Positions 20,494 through 32,394 of a stretch of DNA of 64,000 nt are shown here, piece after piece. Origin of the DNA: Adiantum capillus-veneris (lineage: Eukaryota; Streptophyta; Polypodiopsida; Polypodiales; Pteridaceae); NCBI GenBank assembly GCA_014529385.2, contig CM043949.1:144311850-144375849 (forward strand), written 5' to 3'. Numbering within the stretch: position 1 is the first letter of the stretch; the number at the start of each line of letters is the position of its first letter. Below the pieces are notes generated by a model. That model searched no databases, was not told where the DNA came from, and saw nothing but the letters and a program-made list of their open reading frames with translations. The position numbers and the translations under genes were made by a program.

Positions 20494-23400
20494 ATGATCT
20501 ATGAGACCGACTCACGCTTGCGAATAAGCTTTTGGAATTGTAACGGGTATCCATGGAATGCGGGAATTGGCATTGATGAGCTTACCAATGACTCCGATGT
20601 GATACTTCTTGTCGAAACATGGGAGCATGATGCGCAACGAATTCTTGGATTTGACAAATACGATGTGCATTCTTTGATGTGGGCCAAAAATGCAAAGCAA
20701 CGAAGAGGCTAAGGAGGCGTAGCATGTATGACCAAAAAGGGTTTGAAAGATGTTTCCATTGTCAAAGAAGATAAATATAAACTCTACTTATGGCTGAAAA
20801 TCAGCCCACCAAATGGTCAAGTCATGCTTGTGGCCGGTTGCTACATTCCTCACTATGACTCCAACTTTTATGCTTGCTTGAATATGGATAGAGATCAGCC
20901 CTTTGTTGAACTAGAGGAAGACATTGCTCATTACAAGGATCAAGGTGAAGTCATTGTTTTTGGAGACATGAATGCTCGCACAAATATGCTACAACACGAT
21001 ACACAACAAGTAGACATGCCGCATGTCTCAAGAAGAATGGATGACTCATACATGTATAATCGAAGTTCTAATGATGCAAAAGAAGTGGATCACTATGGAA
21101 AGTCACTTCTACATATGTGCAACAGTACCGGAATGCTCATTTCAAATGGTGTATCTCTATGGCAAGGCACCAATGACTTTACATGTAGAAAGCACAACGG
21201 TGCTAGCGTGATTGACTATATGTTGTTCTCGGAAGCCACTCTAGAATGCATACAAAGCTTTACACTTGGTGAATGGAATCCGGAATCGGATCATAGGATG
21301 TTATGTATTGACCTCAAGTGTGGTAAACGGTACGAGCATGTAGTCTCCAATCATGATGTGAATCATTTGTACCTACGTCTAGACTTCAAACGAGCACTTA
21401 TATATGCTGATATGGTGGACCAAATGTTAAGCATGATAGAGCATCAAGAGAGCCCAACATTAGAATGCAAGTGGAAAGTTTTCAAAGAAGTAATTTTCTC
21501 TTGTGCGAAGGAATGCTTTTCGGTGAAACACATGTCTTGCAAAAGGTCTAAGAAGGGTAGCACCAAGAAGAAATGGTTTGACATGGAATGTAGTCAAGCC
21601 CGAAAACACTTGCTAAGATTGGATGCAATCAAAGACAAGGAAGTTTACTTGGAATGTTCACACACATACAAAGCAATGTTCAAAAGAAGAGGAGAAGGTG
21701 GGAAGTCGAAAAACAACTTCTTTTAGCACAAGAGAAAGCACATGCATGTGGCAAGTTTTCGCAAAATCTAAAAGGCAAGCGCGTTGAGAGCTTTGGTGAC
21801 TTGACTCTTGAGGATATGTATATGCATTGTAAGAATCTCTATGAGCAACCCAATGTTGATAAGATGGAGTGTTGTAGCTCCCTTCCGTTTATGTCTCCCT
21901 TCTTTACCATTGAAGATGTATGCCGCGCGCTTGAGAAACTTGCTACTCGTAAGGCAGGTGACCTTCAAGGTGTCAAGGCTGAAATGATTAAATGGACAAG
22001 CAAGAAAACACGATATTGGATATGCGATATGTTTAACCTTGCACTTCAGTATGGCATGCCTCATGATTGGAGTACAAATTGGATCAAACCTTTGCACAAA
22101 GGAGGAGATGTAAACAATGTGAACAACTATCGCACTATAATGGTTGGTTCTTTAATGGCAAAGTTATTTGGATGTATCATGGAGATGAAGATAAGTGAAT
22201 GGGCTGAAAAGAATGGCAAACGTGCACTTGGCCAAGCAGGTTTTCGAAAGCATCATAGCACTATTGATCACCTTGTCACTCTTCGAGTTCTTATGGAAGC
22301 ATCTCGATTGAAAGGAAAAAAGTTGTATTGTTGCTTTGTGGATTTCAAGAAAGCTTTTGACATGGTACCGCGAGGAAATATTTGGAGACGTATGCAAAGC
22401 CTTCAAGTGCCAAGAGAATTTATGCATGCAGTCTTTCGCATCTACCAAAAAGTGATATGTCGATTACGTATGGGAGATGGAATTTCAGAATTTTTTGCAA
22501 GCACTATTGGTGTCAAACAAGGATGCCCACTTTCCCCAACCCTCTTTGGGCTACTCATTGATGAATTGGAATGCATGGTTCTTGACTTTATGCAGCAAGA
22601 AGGCATAGAAGAGGTTAAGATTGGAAATGCGGTGATCATGCTTTTGCTTTATGCCGATGATGTAGTGCTCTTGGCACATACCTTAGAAGATGCACAAAAG
22701 CTTATGAGTGTCTTGGAACGCTTTTGCCTACATAGCGGGCTGATCGTGAATGGATCCAAAACCAAGGTTATGCTTGTAAAGACCCTCAATGATGAAAATC
22801 CATGCATTGTATATAACAATGAGAAACTTGAAGTGGTAGATCACTTCAAGTACCTTGGCCTTGAGTTTCCATCCAATCATAAATGGAAGGATTGTGCAAT
22901 GCGTCTCTTGGAAGCCGGAAAGAGGGCCTATTATGCATTTGAGAACATGTGCAATGCAGGAGAGATTAAGTGTTGGGCTCTCAAAAAGTACCTCTTTGAC
23001 ACATTGGTGACACCGGTGCTTCTTTATGGAGTGGAGGTGTGGGGTGGAAGCATCGGGAAGTCTACTTGGAAAGAGTTTGAGAATGTCCAAAAGCGTTTTC
23101 TCACCAACTTTCTCCAAGTCAAGAAACAAACACCCTACATGCTCTTACTTCTTGAGTCCGGATTGCTTCCCATTGAGGTCTTGGGCATGCAAAGGGTTGT
23201 GGAGTACATGCGTAAGACACAACGTAGCCCTTTCCCTTTGCATCGACTTCCTAGAATCGCATATGAAGCAAGTCAAATGGTTCAAAAGACATGCAAGAGC
23301 AAAATACTAAGTTCGGGGTGGATGCTTGATATCAAGAAATGGTTTGGAAGATGGGATGCATGTCACTTGGTCAAGGATGCGTCGATCGACTCCCAAGTTA

Positions 23401-23879
23401 ATGAGGCCTTCTTACAACGCCAATGTATCACGGCATGGGAGAAATCCGGAGGTTCTCGCTTCAGCCATTACACCACACACGTTGCCCCAAACTACAAATC
23501 TCTCTTCTTCTCAGAACGAGGTAACCAAACCCATTCCTACATCCTTGAGCCCATCCCATTGAGTGCGATCCGCACCATTGCCTCCATTCGTCTTAGCTCC
23601 CATTCTCTACGCTGCGAGACAGGACGTTGGGGCACTGGCGAGGAGTGTCATCGACTTTGCACCTTATGCCCTCATCAAGTGCGAGAGAGTGAGTACCACA
23701 CACTACTTGAGTGCTCAGCTTTTGACCACATTAGGTCCTCTTTTCCCCATATATTCAGCCATGATCTCTCCCTACATACCTTCCTCTCCCAACCACGATG
23801 TGGACTCTATATTGCGACGCTCATTTCAGCCATTTTTGAGCATCGAGAGTCACTTATGAGCTCCACTCACACCACGTGA
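20494..23879 (+). pseudogene. LINE ORF2 polyprotein (endonuclease + reverse transcriptase), disrupted
   Basis: The frame starts at ATG 20494, six bases after the ORF1 stop. The endonuclease shows SFWNCNG, LLVETWE, VFGDMNART and ESDHRMLCIDL, so the N, E, D/N and SDH catalytic motifs are all present. An in-frame TAA at 20710 (after KQRRG, before GGVAC) splits it. Near 21690 the reading shifts frame and continues to 23879. The RT shows YCCFVDFKKAFDMVPR, GVKQGCPLSPT, then LLLYADDVVLLA with the catalytic YADD intact, then FKYLGLEF. The C-terminus has CTLCPHQ...EYHTLLEC, a Cys-His segment typical of LINEs. There is no RNase H. Only two lesions separate it from an open frame of about 1,130 codons. 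Confidence 0.85.
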
Positions 23880-25234
23880 CATGTTCATTTGGTCCCATAG
23901 GTCTTATTTGACCTCCCAGGACGATAATAGAACTATATATCTATTTATCTATTGGTATGTAAGTGTGTATGCATGTGTGTGTAGCTGTTTTAATTTTAAT
24001 ACATACACACCAACGAACAAGACGTTCAAAAGACGACTGGCTAAAGATGTCTAGGCAAAGATTAGTATAGAAACAACTCAGCCTTTGATTCATAACTATA
24101 CAGCTTAATAAAAATAATATATCAGCTATTTCACACAAAACCTCAGTAATAATAACAATTTTAACCATTTGTTATACTCAAGTCTTCCCATTAAAGGCAT
24201 ATAACAAGTTTAGAGTTTTAAGTTTTTTTAAAAGAGCAGGAATGTATGTTATAATTATCCATGCAACAATGGATTATAACAGGTATATCTTCAGTTACCA
24301 TTAGTCTAAAATAGAAGATAATTAGGAAAAAAAGAAAATGCGATAAAATGCACAGTATACACACATGATTGGTGAAAAAAACCTTTTGATGTGGAAGCAA
24401 TAGATATGGTTTATTGCACATCCAAGCATTAATCTACCCTTTCTCGCATATTCTTCTCCTATACCAAGTCTAAGTGAGGGAGGAGAAACAAACCCTCACC
24501 TTATATAGTAGAAGAGGGAGGGAAAATCATCAAAACGCCCTTAGTTATGGATGTGTCGCAGCAACCTAGCCTCGAACTTGAAGCCAGTTTCACTGCCAAG
24601 AATCATATCGAGAGATGGAGGCAAAAAGATCCGTGCCAAGCCACCCCTATCCAGTGAGATCATGAAGCATCATGAGTGAAGGGGGAGAGAGAGCCATCGC
24701 GACAGAAGTTCGAGTGTAATCTCTTTATGCCAGAAGGGAGGGAAACCTAACCTTTTATTTACTTTATGGGTTAAAAGATGTTTTAAGGGATTGCTCCCAT
24801 TGAGCCCATGTTCAAAAAATTGGTCCATACTAAACCATGCTAACCAATACAGCAGTGTAAGTAATAATCGGTATCAAAGACCTATTTAAAATCACCTTAT
24901 GAGGTAATTATAAGTGTGGCAACAGATATTGAATAAAAAACCTTGCATTGGTTTATGCCAAGAGGAGCTTATAAGAGGTACTCATTCGACCATCCTCACC
25001 AAGTCAGCATAGTGATCCAACAACAAGGAGTTCAAATCTTAACTTAGTAATTTCAATCTTAAGGTGAAGAACCTTATGCTAAGAGTAGGCTTCTTGTAAT
25101 TATGCAGCAAAAGGATTAGTCAACTGCTAGAAGTATGTTGGGTACAGCATGAGCTACATACATAGTCTGGGTAGCATTACCACTAGGTTGAGTTAGTGTA
25201 ACTAGAACTTGCCATCATGGTCAGATACTGTGAC

Positions 25235-25237
<3 letters not shown>

Positions 25238-25269
<32 letters not shown>
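25238..25269. repeat. (GT)n microsatellite inside R1
   Basis: About 32 bases of GT. The equivalent place in the right R1 copy (about 49374-49391) has only a short CT then GT run. Confidence 0.9.
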
Positions 25270-25271
<2 letters not shown>

Positions 25272-25296
25272 TTCTGTACCTGTCCTATCCCAGGCA

Positions 25297-25347
25297 CCAT
25301 ACACAATGGGTTTTGGTAGTAGGCCCATTGTGTATGGGCCTACTACC
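25297..25347. repeat. Two overlapping palindromes in R1
   Basis: CCATACACAATGGG (25297-25310) pairs with CCCATTGTGTATGG (25324-25337). GGTAGTAGGCCC (25315-25326) pairs with GGGCCTACTACC (25336-25347). The two hairpins share bases and so are mutually exclusive. The first is kept exactly in the right R1 copy near 49413-49454. Confidence 0.75.
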
Positions 25348-25642
25348 TCATCAGAAAGATGAGTTTAAAAAGTCTTTAGCATAGAAGTGTCAATTTGGAG
25401 TGTCCCTGAAGAGGGTAGAATTGTTTGTACTAATATAGTATTAGATATCGTCTTCAAGGAAGACATTACTCCTGTAGTAGTTTTAAGGCTTTGTTAGCCA
25501 GTTTTGAAAAAAAGTATGGTTGTCATTGAGTAGTCTTCATATGATATATGCCAAGCTTTTCCTTTTGTTCCAAAAAGTCTTCGTATGTGTAATAGGTCTT
25601 ATTTTTTTGTAATTTTCAAAATAAAATTTACTTAAGCATGGG

Positions 25643-25876
25643 TGTGCGCGTCTGTCGCACGTGTCAATGCAAGAAACTTGCCGATACACTGTGTGTGAGC
25701 CACAAATGTCTCCAAGCACACACAAAGCCTAAACTAGTAAGTTCAAAGATGGCGATGGTGTGTCACTCACCGCTCTATGCTTGCTGTCGTGGAGGATTCC
25801 TCGCCGCGCAGAAGAAGGAGCCGTCGCTATGCCGCGCTCAACCACTTTGCCATCGTCGCAATGCTCGATCACACAC

Positions 25877-25944
<68 letters not shown>

Positions 25945-26250
25945 GCATACACACACACAAAGAGGTGAAGAAGAAGAAGATGGAGATGGAGCAAGAGCAC
26001 TCTTCAATTGCACAAATGAAAGAATAAGTGAATTTTAGGTTTAGTTGACTTTTATATGAGATTGCCCCATTCACACTTGGGCACCCATGCTTAGCCAAAC
26101 AATCCCTTGAATGTTCCAGTTAGAGTGCACCTCTCATCGGCGATCACTCTTAGCCTTTTCCTATTGAACCGACAAGCTCGATACCCGATTCTACCAAATA
26201 AATAATACGGCGTCCGTCTTAGGTGATAGGAATGTGCATGAGGGTTAACA
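25643..26250 (-). repeat. Gypsy 3' LTR (left)
   Basis: On the plus strand it begins TGTGCGCGTCTGTCGCACG and ends GAGGGTTAACA. It contains a (TC)n tract at 25880-25942 that is much longer than in the 5' LTR. On the minus strand it is preceded by the polypurine tract AAGAAGGGGGG (plus-strand 26253-26263). Confidence 0.92.
25880..25942. repeat. (TC)n microsatellite within the Gypsy LTR
   Basis: About 62 bases of TC flanked by CA-rich bases. The matching place in the other LTR (44936-44966) has mostly CA and a short TC run, so the tract expanded after insertion. Confidence 0.95.
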
Positions 26251-28213
26251 TGCCCCCCTTCTTAATGTAGATTCCGTCCTTGGAAGCTATTGAGTTGAAG
26301 CTCGTTCATCAAGGTGGAAGAGAATTTGAAATGAATGTCCTTAGCCGTCTTTAATCTTCACTGCAAAATCAAACAACATTGGCACTTTAATTCCATTCTC
26401 ATATATAATTAAAAAGCATATGCAGTTGTAGACAAACAATTTGACTAGTAACAGAATTTTAAACCATTTGTCAGAAATAAACATTAAATTATAAATATAA
26501 TCAAACGCATAAACAGTTGTAAAGATTAAAAATTTAACAAGTTTGGGGTCGTTAATTTAACGATCGAAAGGCACTAAAGATCGACTATTAATACCGTGGG
26601 CAAGCTTCTCAATTTTCTCTGGTCAATTAAGTTGTTTAGTCGCGAGAGCCAAGTATTTCATATCCGAGGGCTAACTAGAGGCTATACCTAGAAGACCTTG
26701 TAGTTAAGCTACGATAAAAGGAATTTCTCATGAAATCATCGTCTGACTGATTATCTTTTCTTTGACCCCCCAAAGTCTTTTCACAGTGATACAATTTCGA
26801 TGCATGTGCTTATTTTGTATGCCTTGGGTTTTTTGCTTTTCAAGGAAAAGCGCCCACACTGGGAACCTCTAGTGCTCTAGTACCATAGGCGATACATGTA
26901 AGTGGAGTACCAAATCAAGGTAAGGTTTCTCTTCCAGCTTAAGATTTTACGTTGTTGCACTTTGATTTTTTGTTTGTTCGTTTTCAGCATTTTAATTTTG
27001 TAACTTTGGGGGGTCATATAACATTGTTACCCTCCCCAGGCTCATCACACTAGTAAACTACCTCTATAATACTTAAGATAAAGGTCAATAGGGACTCAGC
27101 TCACTAGAAAGCCCTAGTACATTTCACACAATGCTGCCTAAATCGGATTAAGAACCTAGGTAACCATTAATTATTAGGAAGGCATCCCTCATGGTATTAA
27201 GAGAAGATCTCTAACACCTAATTGGTCAAACTAGCTTTGTCAAACTGCTTGATTTTTAAACCTAAACAAGTGATTATGACAAACAATTACATTGAATTTA
27301 ATGTTTGATACTAAGCAAATGTGTTGAATATTATGCTACCAATCACAATTAAAGCAGACAAACATGGATGCAAAAAGATAAGGAGAAATGCTAATGGACA
27401 AGAAACACCTGTTTGTGTTGATGTTCGTGCTTGATTTGAAGTGTGAACGAAAAGAAAGATTCCATGAAGGTCCAAATCCTAACAACAACAACACGTTCTT
27501 GTACACACTAGGAAAAACAAAGAATACCTCTAGGAGGCACATCAATGGGAAAAGGTACCAACACTTTGTGAACACAACAAAAAAACATAAGGAACCCTAA
27601 CCTAATTATTTGCACTCCCCCTAGAGAGTCAATGGAATAGGATATTATAGAGATTAAGGGGAAACCCTAAGGCTAAACCCCTATCCTCGGCGTCGAGAAA
27701 AACAAAGTCATCATCCGTGAGACCATATGTGTCATCTGTATAATCATGTAAATCTTCTTCATCATCAAAGGCACCAATGTTTACTAAGAAGTTCACTAGA
27801 CGCCTATAGTCATCTTGGTCAAAAGGATAGGCTTGTGCAATGGGAGATACACTCTCTACTAAGTATGGATCAATCGTGGTCAAGAGACGTATCAGCCATT
27901 CTAACTCCTCGAAATTCCTCTCATATGCTAGCGTACCTACCAAATCTCATTCACGGGAAAGCGCCGGAAAGACCATGTGAAACATTTGTGAAAAGTAACG
28001 AGGGTCCCTCTCACCCAAGGAGTGGATGACTCTAGCGTACTAGCCATATCTGTACACGCAAATAGATGATAGTTAGAGTGCAAATATTACAAGGACCGAG
28101 TTCTTGTGCATAATGTGTTTTTATGATTTTGTGTTATGACTCTTGCTCTTTTACTTTTGTGTCTTGTTTTTGTGAGTATAATGCTTTATATATACATTCC
28201 CTAAGATTGGAGA
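26251..28213 (-). other. Gypsy 3' untranslated-type region
   Basis: It lies between the polypurine tract and the nested TTAA element. Apart from the 27629-27943 frame described separately, I see no coding sequence. It is AT-rich with no tandem structure. Confidence 0.6.
27629..27943 (-). CDS. Hypothetical acidic 104-codon frame in the Gypsy 3' region
   Basis: A minus-strand frame reads ERNFEELEWLIRLLTTIDPY, then PFDQDDYRRLVNFLVNIGAF, then a very acidic DDEEDLHDYTDDTYGLTDDD stretch. There is no signal peptide, membrane segment or zinc motif. Plant Athila-type Gypsy elements often carry an extra frame between integrase and 3' LTR, so an accessory or env-position product is possible. Nothing in the sequence proves it, and it may be a chance frame. 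Confidence 0.3.
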   Translation of the reverse strand: MVGTLAYERNFEELEWLIRLLTTIDPYLVESVSPIAQAYPFDQDDYRRLVNFLVNIGAFDDEEDLHDYTDDTYGLTDDDFVFLDAEDRGLALGFPLNLYNILFH

Positions 28214-28217
28214 TTAA

Positions 28218-30864
28218 CACTAGTTTGGTACCAAAAAGGACACTTTTAATGTCCTCTTTTCACAAATTTAAATAAAATGGTACATCAAATCTAGAACACA
28301 TCTGAAGAAATGCTTTTGCAAACTTATAAAGTGTTATTTAAAGTACTCATAGAAATTATAATCCCTCACTTTTGATCATAACCTCAATAGTAACTACACT
28401 CATAAAAAAGAACCTACGCAAAACAGCATTCAATGTTTCATTAAAACTCGTACTCTAGCCTAAGGAAAAAATGAGCAGGGTGCATGCAATAATCCTTGGT
28501 AACTACTTATATATGTGTTTGATATTTTTGCAATTGTCATGTGAGAAAAAATCCTTTGTGACTAGAATTAAATATAAAAAGTTTTGTGGGTCAAATACGC
28601 AATGTTCACAAATTCAACTAACGATCACAAAAAACATTTAGTTCATCTAAATTTACAATTTCTTATGATGCATATATACTAGATCTATGACTCCATTACA
28701 TAAGGTGATAATTTTTAATGATTATGCAAGCCACATTTTGTGATTTATGGCATACCAAAAAACTGCGCATGTTATAATTATGTTTTTTTATTTATCAAAT
28801 ATAAGCCTTAACACTAGGTTGGTAATGGGACACTTTTATGTTTTATGTCCTGTTAAGTGACCATTTTCCTTGAATTATGTCAAGAGTTTCAAAATGGATT
28901 TTGAGGTGCTATCTATCTAGAAAGTTGTCTCATGAGCTGAGAAAAACTTGACATTTTTTTGAAATATCAATTCCATCTTTAACCTTGTCCTTGCACAACA
29001 TTTCAGAACCTAAACTGTGTGAAAAAACGGGTCCTGTTTTTGGCTTTTTTCAACTTTTTGCAACTATACCACTCTAGAATTCATGTTTGTGAGGTCTATA
29101 ATGCTAGAGAACTATCTTTAGTAGTCCTCAACATGTCTTGATGCTTCTAGGGAGAAATAAATGTTAAAGTTGTAAGTTATGAGCAAATTACAAAAATTGT
29201 CAAATCCTGTTTTTTAGCCAATTTTGGCTCCTCTATGATTTTTTTGGTGGCTTTTATGATATCCAAATGCACTTTTGATTTTCTATGCTGCATATTCTAA
29301 CATAAAACTAATATTCCTTGAGTTTTCGGGCACCTAATACCCTATTTTGCATAGTACACGACAATGGTTGATTTTTTCAATTATAAAAGAAAACGAAACA
29401 TTCTAGTATATCAAGTATAGCTTTTTCAATGTTGCTAGTTTCTTGTGAAAACTATATGCATTTTGTAGGTAGTAACCATATCTAGTCATAAGGATCAAAT
29501 TTGGCTAGATATTGAATAATTTCTATGGGACTCTACAACTCATAATGTTGAACCCAGTTTTTTCATGTTTGCTCTATTTAGCACTTCATCTTTGTCCCCA
29601 AGATTCCCCTTGAAAAGAGATATATTATTCTTTTGACATGCTCCATGGCTCCTTATGAACCTAAAGGACAATAGGAAACTAAGAAAACATGCACATATTA
29701 TTTTCATTGAGCGTGTCTATAGAAACTTTGATGATAGGTTTGCAGAATGGTAAACATTCAACTTTTCTGTACCTATTTCTTTTGGCAAAACAAAAAATAG
29801 TGAATAAGAAGCAATCATATGTTCTGATTACCAACCCATTGAAGTTAACCAGGGAATTTATCTCGAGTCCTACAAAAATCCCTAATCTTATTTTTATGCA
29901 ACAAAACGTAAGAAATGATTGTTTTGATGAAAATGTACTGGTCCATCAACTTTGGAGGCTTGGTGTGACCAAAAGGTGAGAAATTTTACAAGTTTCTTAT
30001 TTTTTCCATGTGTAGTAGGCCTTGAACTATAACCTCCTGAAAGGATTTTACAAAATGAGTGGATCTACTATGGTTTTGGAGGTTTTTTTCAAAACCCTGA
30101 AAGGACACTTTTATGTCCTGTTAGGTTATCAACCTAGTGTTAAAATAAAGTCCACTTTTGGGTTTTTTTGTTCATCTCACTTATTTGTATACAAATGCCT
30201 CATATGGACACAATTGGGAGATTTATATACACACTTTCATTAGTTTTTCATAGCAACTTGTTTTTTGCAAGAAATTATGCACTACAAATTTTTTAAAATG
30301 AGGTTAACTTACATGATGCCTATGAGTTTGAACCCTTGAAAAATGCTTAGTTGATGGGTATTGACCTATAGATACATTATAGACCTTAGGTTTTGTCCCA
30401 TAACTTCATCATGTTAATGAAAGAGGCTTTCAAAGACCAAAATTTTTCTCTTTGTCAGCATTTTCAAGATTTTTATGTTTTGATTATAACAAAAATATAG
30501 TCTCATAACTAGGTTATGAAGCTCAATTTCTTGCTATAATAAGTTTTTTCCTATCCATACACCTTGAAACCTATGCAAAATCTTATTTTGATGAGAAGTC
30601 ATATTCAATTTATGAAAATTTTGTTAAAATTGCACTAAATTTCTATGATTTTTTATCTTAAAACTTATCATTATAATCTTAATTTGGTATTATTTTTGGC
30701 AAAAGTAAAATTTGGATATGTTCTTCACCTCATAGCTGACCTACGATATGAATGTGACCTATGAATTATTTTTCTAGATTCACCAAATAACTATGACAAG
30801 TTGTTAGGATAACAGGACACTTTAGTGTCTCAGGACATTTGAGTGTCCGATTACAGAACTAGTG
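28218..30864. mobile_element. TTAA-flanked element with CACTAG ends, copy C (split by copy B)
   Basis: It begins CACTAGTTTGGTACC and ends CAGAACTAGTG, bounded by TTAA at 28214-28217 and 30865-30868. Sub-terminal GGACACTTTTAATGTCC near the left end and GGACACTTTAGTGTC / GGACATTTGAGTGTCC near the right end echo copies A and B. Its own interior (28230-28807 and 30144-30840) does not resemble A or B by eye, so it is a relative sharing the ends only. Removing copy B leaves about 1.3 kb. It sits inside the Gypsy 3' region. Confidence 0.65.
28812..30139. mobile_element. TTAA-flanked element with CACTAG ends, copy B, nested in copy C
   Basis: It begins CACTAGGTTGGTAATGGG and ends GGTTATCAACCTAGTG, with TTAA at 28808-28811 and 30140-30143. 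It aligns along its whole 1328 bp with copy A (7864-9208) at about 80-85%, including the shared GTGAAAAAACGGGTCCTG block near 29020 and 8090. Frames are not conserved between A and B, so the element is non-coding and non-autonomous. Confidence 0.8.
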
Positions 30865-31189
30865 TTAAGAGGTCAGGGAGGAAGGTTGAGAGGGAAGCAA
30901 GTGAATGATGGATGTCAGCAAACACTCCTCCCTTCCTTGGGTAGATCATACCTTTTGGAATGATGTCGTCACCTTCTAAAACCAATTGTTCCAAGTTGTT
31001 ATGGGTGAAGGATTTAACCAATAGTTGCAAGGGTGGTAAGGTACTCTCACATGATTTTATTTGCAACATTGTTGTAGGTGTTGAACTTACAACGGGAGGT
31101 GAAAACTCTTTCTTGCTTGTATGGATATGTACAATGGTAGGTGGAGGTTGTGTTGAAGCTTCTATTTCTGTATAGGAACTACACGAAGA

Positions 31190-31570
31190 TCAAGAAGCTT
31201 CATTTGATTTCGTTGTTCCTGAGCTAGGTAGAACAAATCGTTCTTTCTTCGGTACCCAAACTAGCTCTGGAGCAGGTGTGTAGCATTCCGTGATTTTTTC
31301 CTTTCCGTGATCTTCAATTTGTTTTGAAGCCACAGGATTGAGCTCACATGGGCCCGGTGACAAGTAAGAGCACAATTTACGTTTTGGCACCCAGATTTGA
31401 TCATTTCCTTTATAGTAGCCTTGGGCTTCCAATAGTTTTTTAGGAATCCAGTGCAATATTTCTTTACATTTCTTGGGGCAAATGGGACGTCTCTTACCAG
31501 GCTCCTGTCTTTTAGCATTGGCTATGGTCGTTAAAGAAGCTTTAGGGACCCACTTGTATGTTTTCTTTTG
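31190..31570 (-). pseudogene. W-[IV]-P-K repeat frame in the Gypsy 3' region
   Basis: An open minus-strand frame of about 125 codons without an ATG carries four motifs: TYKWVPKAS, LHWIPKKL, DQIWVPKRKL and ELVWVPKKE, spaced about 40, 20 and 47 residues apart. It also holds CPKKC. It lies downstream of the integrase on the element's own strand, beyond the usual end of pol. The motif is the same as in the plus-strand frame at 2125-2830, also upstream of a polypurine tract. A second frame just upstream (31542-31781, minus, PLKEIEPKTLHVQEVEPYVP) may be its continuation across a frameshift. Confidence 0.5.
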
Positions 31571-32394
31571 TTATATTGGGATGGATCTTATGTGTCTCAA
31601 GCTCTATTTCAACTACATTAGTTGAAGCTCTAGAGAGTTGGGCTATGGGGACATATGGTTCAACCTCTTGGACATGCAATGTTTTGGGTTCTATTTCCTT
31701 AAGAGGCAATATCTCAGGGACTATGGCTTGAGTGGCAGGGCTAAGAGTTGGTTTCTGTGTTGTAACACCCCCTTCTCCCAATCAATAGTGCATTTGGTGG
31801 CTATCATCCACGTGCGTCCTAGGTTTATATTACCCTCCATAGTTCCAACATGCATGACCAAAAAGTTTTGAGCTACAACCCCATTGTCATAACTGACAGA
31901 AGTGTGTCAGATTCTAAAAACCGTAGTTTTTTTCTTGTTGAAACCCTTGACTTGGATAATACTCTCAGATAGAGGTGGCTTCCCTAACTGACACCACACC
32001 CCATATGATAGCAGATTATATTTAGCACCATGTCCAATAAGGCATTATATAGCACTTTTCCATAGGTGTTGTTTAGCTCAATAGGGTATCGTAGAGGTGT
32101 GTCAGAGTCCAACCAATCCTTGTCGATTTCAACGTGGAATGCATGTGTGACTCCAAGGTTAGCCTCTTGTTTTCGTCTTATGCGTTGTTATCGCTCCTTT
32201 GCCTCAGCTTGAGCTTGTATCTTCTTCAATTCTATTTGTGCCTTGGCTGCCTTTTTTGTATGGATGGCACGTAGCTCCTCTTGGCTTAAAGGATCATAGT
32301 ATCTTTTAAATTTGCTCCCATTGACGAATCCAATAGTTTCAACTCCATCAAGAGTCTCCACACAAATGGTTCCTTGTGGGGTGATCTAACATAC

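Larger units (their letters stand above)
19333..23935 (+). mobile_element. Nearly full-length LINE (non-LTR retrotransposon)
   Basis: The element has a 5' leader of about 220 bp, an ORF1 with a coiled coil, an ORF2 with apurinic endonuclease, reverse transcriptase and C-terminal Cys-His region, and a short 3' tail. There is no LTR and no obvious poly-A. The tail ends in ATATATCTATTTATCTATTGG with TG-rich DNA after it. Defects are an in-frame TAA at 20710 and a frameshift near 21690. Both the 5' start (just after the TC tract) and the 3' end are approximate. The RT signature (FVDFKKAFDMVPR, GVKQGCPLSPTLFGLLIDE) resembles LINEs of algae and seed-free plants, from memory. The clade is not certain. 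Confidence 0.85.
23986..25539. repeat. Repeat R1, left copy (1.55 kb)
   Basis: This block, from TGTTTTAATTTTAATA to GAGTAGTCTTCA, is repeated in the same orientation at 45511-49654 at roughly 93-95% identity. The right copy has an extra 2.4 kb after the position matching 24120. R1 has no long frame. It begins TG and ends CA. The minus strand carries CTATATAAGGTGAGGG near 24500, a plausible TATA element. GTAGC precedes the left copy and GTAGT follows the right copy. It could be a long LTR of an otherwise lost element or simply a duplicated block. Confidence 0.75.
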
